Positions 61,404 to 64,000 of a stretch of DNA of 64,000 bases are shown piece after piece (position 1 is the stretch's first letter; every line of letters starts with the position of its first letter). Under the pieces are notes generated by a model, which did not search any database, had not been told where the DNA came from, and saw nothing but the letters and a program-made list of their open reading frames with translations. Source of the stretch: Shewanella metallivivens. Lineage in GTDB: Bacteria; Pseudomonadota; Gammaproteobacteria; Enterobacterales; Shewanellaceae. Where the stretch lies: assembly GCF_028750675.1 (NCBI RefSeq), contig NZ_JAQQPZ010000006.1, positions 141,665 through 205,664 of the forward strand, given 5' to 3'. The position numbers and the translations under genes were made by a program.

Positions 61404-64000
61404 TTACAGTTGCTTTCTGCTCGATGCCTTATCGAGTAACGTTAAGATATTTTTATACGGGATACCGGAGTGGGTGGTTAAACCAACATCACAAGTCGCT
61501 GAAACAGAATAACCATGGGTACAACCCTTATCCTTTGTTTCCTCTTTTAAGTGGCGTAAACCATGCTCATTGAGCTCAGGGTAATTCATACCACGGTTAC
61601 CCGCCATACCACAGCAGCCCACTTTTTCGGGAACCACAACATCTGTAGCGCACAGACGGGCTAAATCTGCGAGTTTCTCAGCCATGCCTAACTTACGAGT
61701 TGTACATGTTGGATGCACTGCAATTTTATCGACAATTTTATTGATTGAAAGGCGATCAACCAAAAACTCAAAGGCAAACTCTTCAGGACCGTACATTTTC
61801 AAACGGCTATCACAAGCACGGCGCATTCTTTCAAGGCAAGCGGTTGTTGCCACCAAGATAGGATATTCGCCATTGTTTGACGCCTGTAATAACCACTTTG
61901 AAAGCTCATCAGATTTACGATCAGCCGCTTCATCATGACCATAAGACTCCCAAGGTTGACCACAACACAAGCCCTTAGGCTTCTCACCAGACACCATTTC
62001 GATGTTGGCCTTTTCGAATAGACTCACAATCGTTTCAGGCAGTGAGCGTTGGTCGTCATGCTTAGCACTGGTGCCCATCATACGGTTCAAACACGCAGGG
62101 AAATATACTGCTTTTATGTCTCCCTGAGTCTTAGTTTTTGGCAATGCTTTACCACGCGTAGGCATACCTTCTGTCCATAATGGCACAGGCATACCCGGTG
62201 CAATACTGCGAACAATCTTAGTGATTGCCCCCATACCAGATTCACCGATAATTTTACGAGAAATGTCTGTTGCACCTAAAGCAAATCGAGCGACAGACTC
62301 CATTGTGCCAAAACGATCAGCGGTAAAGTCTGAGATTTTCTTATCCATACTGCTTGCGCCTTCAGCGCGCAGCACTTTGACATATTTACCGGTATCAATG
62401 CCCATTGGGCAACCCAATTTACATAAACCATCAGCCGCACAGGTATCAATTGCGTAGTAAGGATAATTCTTTTTCAACTCGGCCAATACTTCAGGCTCTT
62501 TGCCTGTTGTCTCTAGGGTTTTCATCACCCTTGAAACAGCAGTACGTTGACGAGGAGACAGGGTCAAACCATGGGCGACACAGTGCGGTTCGCAGAAGCC
62601 ACATTCAATGCATTTATCAACAATGTCGTGTATGGCCGGCATAGGTTTAAAGCCTTTGGCATGACAAAATGGATCATCATTAATAATCACGCCTGGATTT
62701 AAAATACCGCTTGGGTCGAGGGTGTTTTTCACTCGTTTCATTAAGTCGTAGACTTCGGTGCCCCATTCTTTTTCAACAAATGCAGCCATACCAAATCCAG
62801 TACCGTGTTCAGCTTTAAGCGAACCGTCATACCCTACGACAAGGTCAACAACCGCTTGCATAAAGCCATCAAAACGGTCGACTTCAGCTTGAGTCGAAAA
62901 GTCTTGAGCAAAAATAACATGATAGTTACCCTCTAGCGCATGACCATAAATTACCGCATCGTCATAACCATGTTTAAATGACAAGTTTTGTAAGTCGATT
63001 GTCGCTTGAGGTAACACTTCAATTGGAAACGCAATATCTTCAATAATACAAGATGTTCCAACAGGTCTCATTGAACCCGCTAATGGGAAAATCGCTTTAC
63101 GAATAGCCCACATATTAGTGATTTCAGCGGCATCTTGAGTAAACTCAACATCACGATATAAGCCGTGCTTTTTCATAATGGCAGACATTTTGGCAACGTT
63201 AGCATCAATCTGCTCTTGGTTATCACCAAAGGTTTCAAACAATACTGCCGTGACATCTTTATGCACATCATTTAAAAAATCTGGCGTGTCATATTTAGAC
63301 TCAGCAACCGCTTTAAGCGCAAAATTGTCTAATAGCTCTGCAGCGTTGGTCTCGTTAAATGCTTCTCTGCGTAGCTCAACAATCGACTCACAAGCGCCAC
63401 GCAATGAATCAAAGTAAACCATTGCAGAAGCCGAATGGCTTTTTTTCTCTACACTGTTCAACGTGATTTCAGAAAGGAAACCAAGCGCACCTTCTGAGCC
63501 CACCATAAGATGCAAAATAATGTCGATAGGGTCATGGTGTTCAACAAAAGAGTTCATACCAAAACCGGTCACATTCTTAATTGAATACTTACGCTTAATA
63601 CGCTGCACTAAGGCATCGTTAGACATAATGTCATCGCGAATAGATTCAATACCTTGTACCATCTCTGGGTGTTCTTTTTTAAACGCCTCACGGCTTTGCT
63701 CACTTGCCGTATCTAAAATTGAACCATCAGCAAAAACGATTCTGGCCGAATCAATTAACTTATATGAATTATGATGAGTACCACAGTTCATGCCAGAAGC
63801 ATTGTTAGAGACAATCCCACCAGCCATTGCAGAGGCAATCGTGGCTGGGTCAGGGCCAAACTTCCATCCTAATGGCGCTAATGCGGCATTAATTTTAGCG
63901 CCGATAACCCCAGGTTGCATTTGTACTTTTTTCCCGCCGTCCAACACCTTGAATTTATTCCAATGCAGGCCCGCAACCATTAACACCGAATCAGAAATAG
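61404..64000 (-). CDS. FAD/Fe-S D-lactate dehydrogenase, Dld-II type (start beyond window)
   Basis: About 865 C-terminal residues are present; the frame is open to the right edge, so the N-terminus (roughly 70 residues by comparison with the family) is missing. A FAD_binding_4 domain (GPDPATIASAMAGGIVSNNA) is followed by a FAD-linked oxidase C-domain (KAEHGTGFGMAAF). Then come two 4Fe-4S motifs (CIECGFCEPHC and CAADGLCKLGCP) and CCG domains (HPTCTTRKLG, VGCCGMAGNRG). The layout matches the Shewanella D-lactate dehydrogenase Dld-II, which feeds electrons to the quinone pool. Lactate specificity is inferred; a glycolate-type enzyme is the alternative. Confidence 0.75.
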   Translation of the reverse strand, partial: ISDSVLMVAGLHWNKFKVLDGGKKVQMQPGVIGAKINAALAPLGWKFGPDPATIASAMAGGIVSNNASGMNCGTHHNSYKLIDSARIVFADGSILDTASEQSREAFKKEHPEMVQGIESIRDDIMSNDALVQRIKRKYSIKNVTGFGMNSFVEHHDPIDIILHLMVGSEGALGFLSEITLNSVEKKSHSASAMVYFDSLRGACESIVELRREAFNETNAAELLDNFALKAVAESKYDTPDFLNDVHKDVTAVLFETFGDNQEQIDANVAKMSAIMKKHGLYRDVEFTQDAAEITNMWAIRKAIFPLAGSMRPVGTSCIIEDIAFPIEVLPQATIDLQNLSFKHGYDDAVIYGHALEGNYHVIFAQDFSTQAEVDRFDGFMQAVVDLVVGYDGSLKAEHGTGFGMAAFVEKEWGTEVYDLMKRVKNTLDPSGILNPGVIINDDPFCHAKGFKPMPAIHDIVDKCIECGFCEPHCVAHGLTLSPRQRTAVSRVMKTLETTGKEPEVLAELKKNYPYYAIDTCAADGLCKLGCPMGIDTGKYVKVLRAEGASSMDKKISDFTADRFGTMESVARFALGATDISRKIIGESGMGAITKIVRSIAPGMPVPLWTEGMPTRGKALPKTKTQGDIKAVYFPACLNRMMGTSAKHDDQRSLPETIVSLFEKANIEMVSGEKPKGLCCGQPWESYGHDEAADRKSDELSKWLLQASNNGEYPILVATTACLERMRRACDSRLKMYGPEEFAFEFLVDRLSINKIVDKIAVHPTCTTRKLGMAEKLADLARLCATDVVVPEKVGCCGMAGNRGMNYPELNEHGLRHLKEETKDKGCTHGYSVSATCDVGLTTHSGIPYKNILTLLDKASSRKQL

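Overview
The window is typical of a gammaproteobacterium of the genus Shewanella. I infer this from gene order and protein character, not from a search. Diagnostic points are a separate HPt protein (HptA) beside oxyR, a membrane class III adenylate cyclase beside mutH, a stand-alone 339-residue PyrB followed by hemL, NhaD, a GspA/GspB pair and the rpsU-yqeY-dnaG-rpoD block. Genes are dense, intergenic DNA is AT-rich, and I see no rRNA, tRNA, CRISPR array, prophage or complete insertion sequence.

Layout. 1-5.4 kb: nhaA (cut by the left edge), an inverted thyA, a TauE-type permease, and the ptsP/rppH operon. 5.4-6.2 kb: a non-coding stretch rich in DnaA boxes between rppH and mutH, which looks like a DARS2-type DnaA-reactivation site. 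6.2-17.2 kb: mutH, cyaC, oxyR, hptA, yhcC, then gltBD behind a long regulatory region with two palindromes. 17.2-30.8 kb: a PilZ protein, then an accessory-looking block. It holds a DoxX-like protein diverging from a TonB-dependent receptor, a TVP38/disulfide-reductase fusion, a DUF547 protein, a YnjBCD-type ABC importer, a YnjF-type CDP-alcohol phosphotransferase, a sterol-desaturase-family enzyme, and a soluble chemoreceptor with a zinc-binding CZB domain.

31-45 kb: housekeeping and small membrane genes (mtnN, a CobD/CbiB-like protein, DUF2721, a TRIC-type channel, an NTF2-like exported protein, tyrS, mepM, anmK, DUF2750, erpA, a divergent CLC transporter, pyrB, hemL). 45.2-45.4 kb: a MITE-like repeat. 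45.6-64 kb: nhaD, gspAB, cca, lpp, rlmA, uppP, folK, folB, plsY, tsaD, the macromolecular-synthesis cluster rpsU-yqeY-dnaG-rpoD, and a truncated FAD/Fe-S D-lactate dehydrogenase (Dld-II type) running off the right edge.

How the genes work together. Nitrogen assimilation (gltBD) and nitrogen-PTS signalling (ptsP) flank redox and cAMP regulators (oxyR, hptA, cyaC). The ynj-type block reads as one unit: an outer-membrane receptor, a periplasmic binding protein and an ABC importer sit with membrane-lipid and thiol-redox enzymes, so I infer uptake of an unidentified ligand coupled to membrane or redox chemistry. The strongest leads are that block and the DARS2-like region. Several starts were moved from the longest reading frame to codons with better Shine-Dalgarno support (rppH GTG, ynjC GTG, tyrS, mepM, pyrB, gspA, cca, lpp, folB, rpoD).
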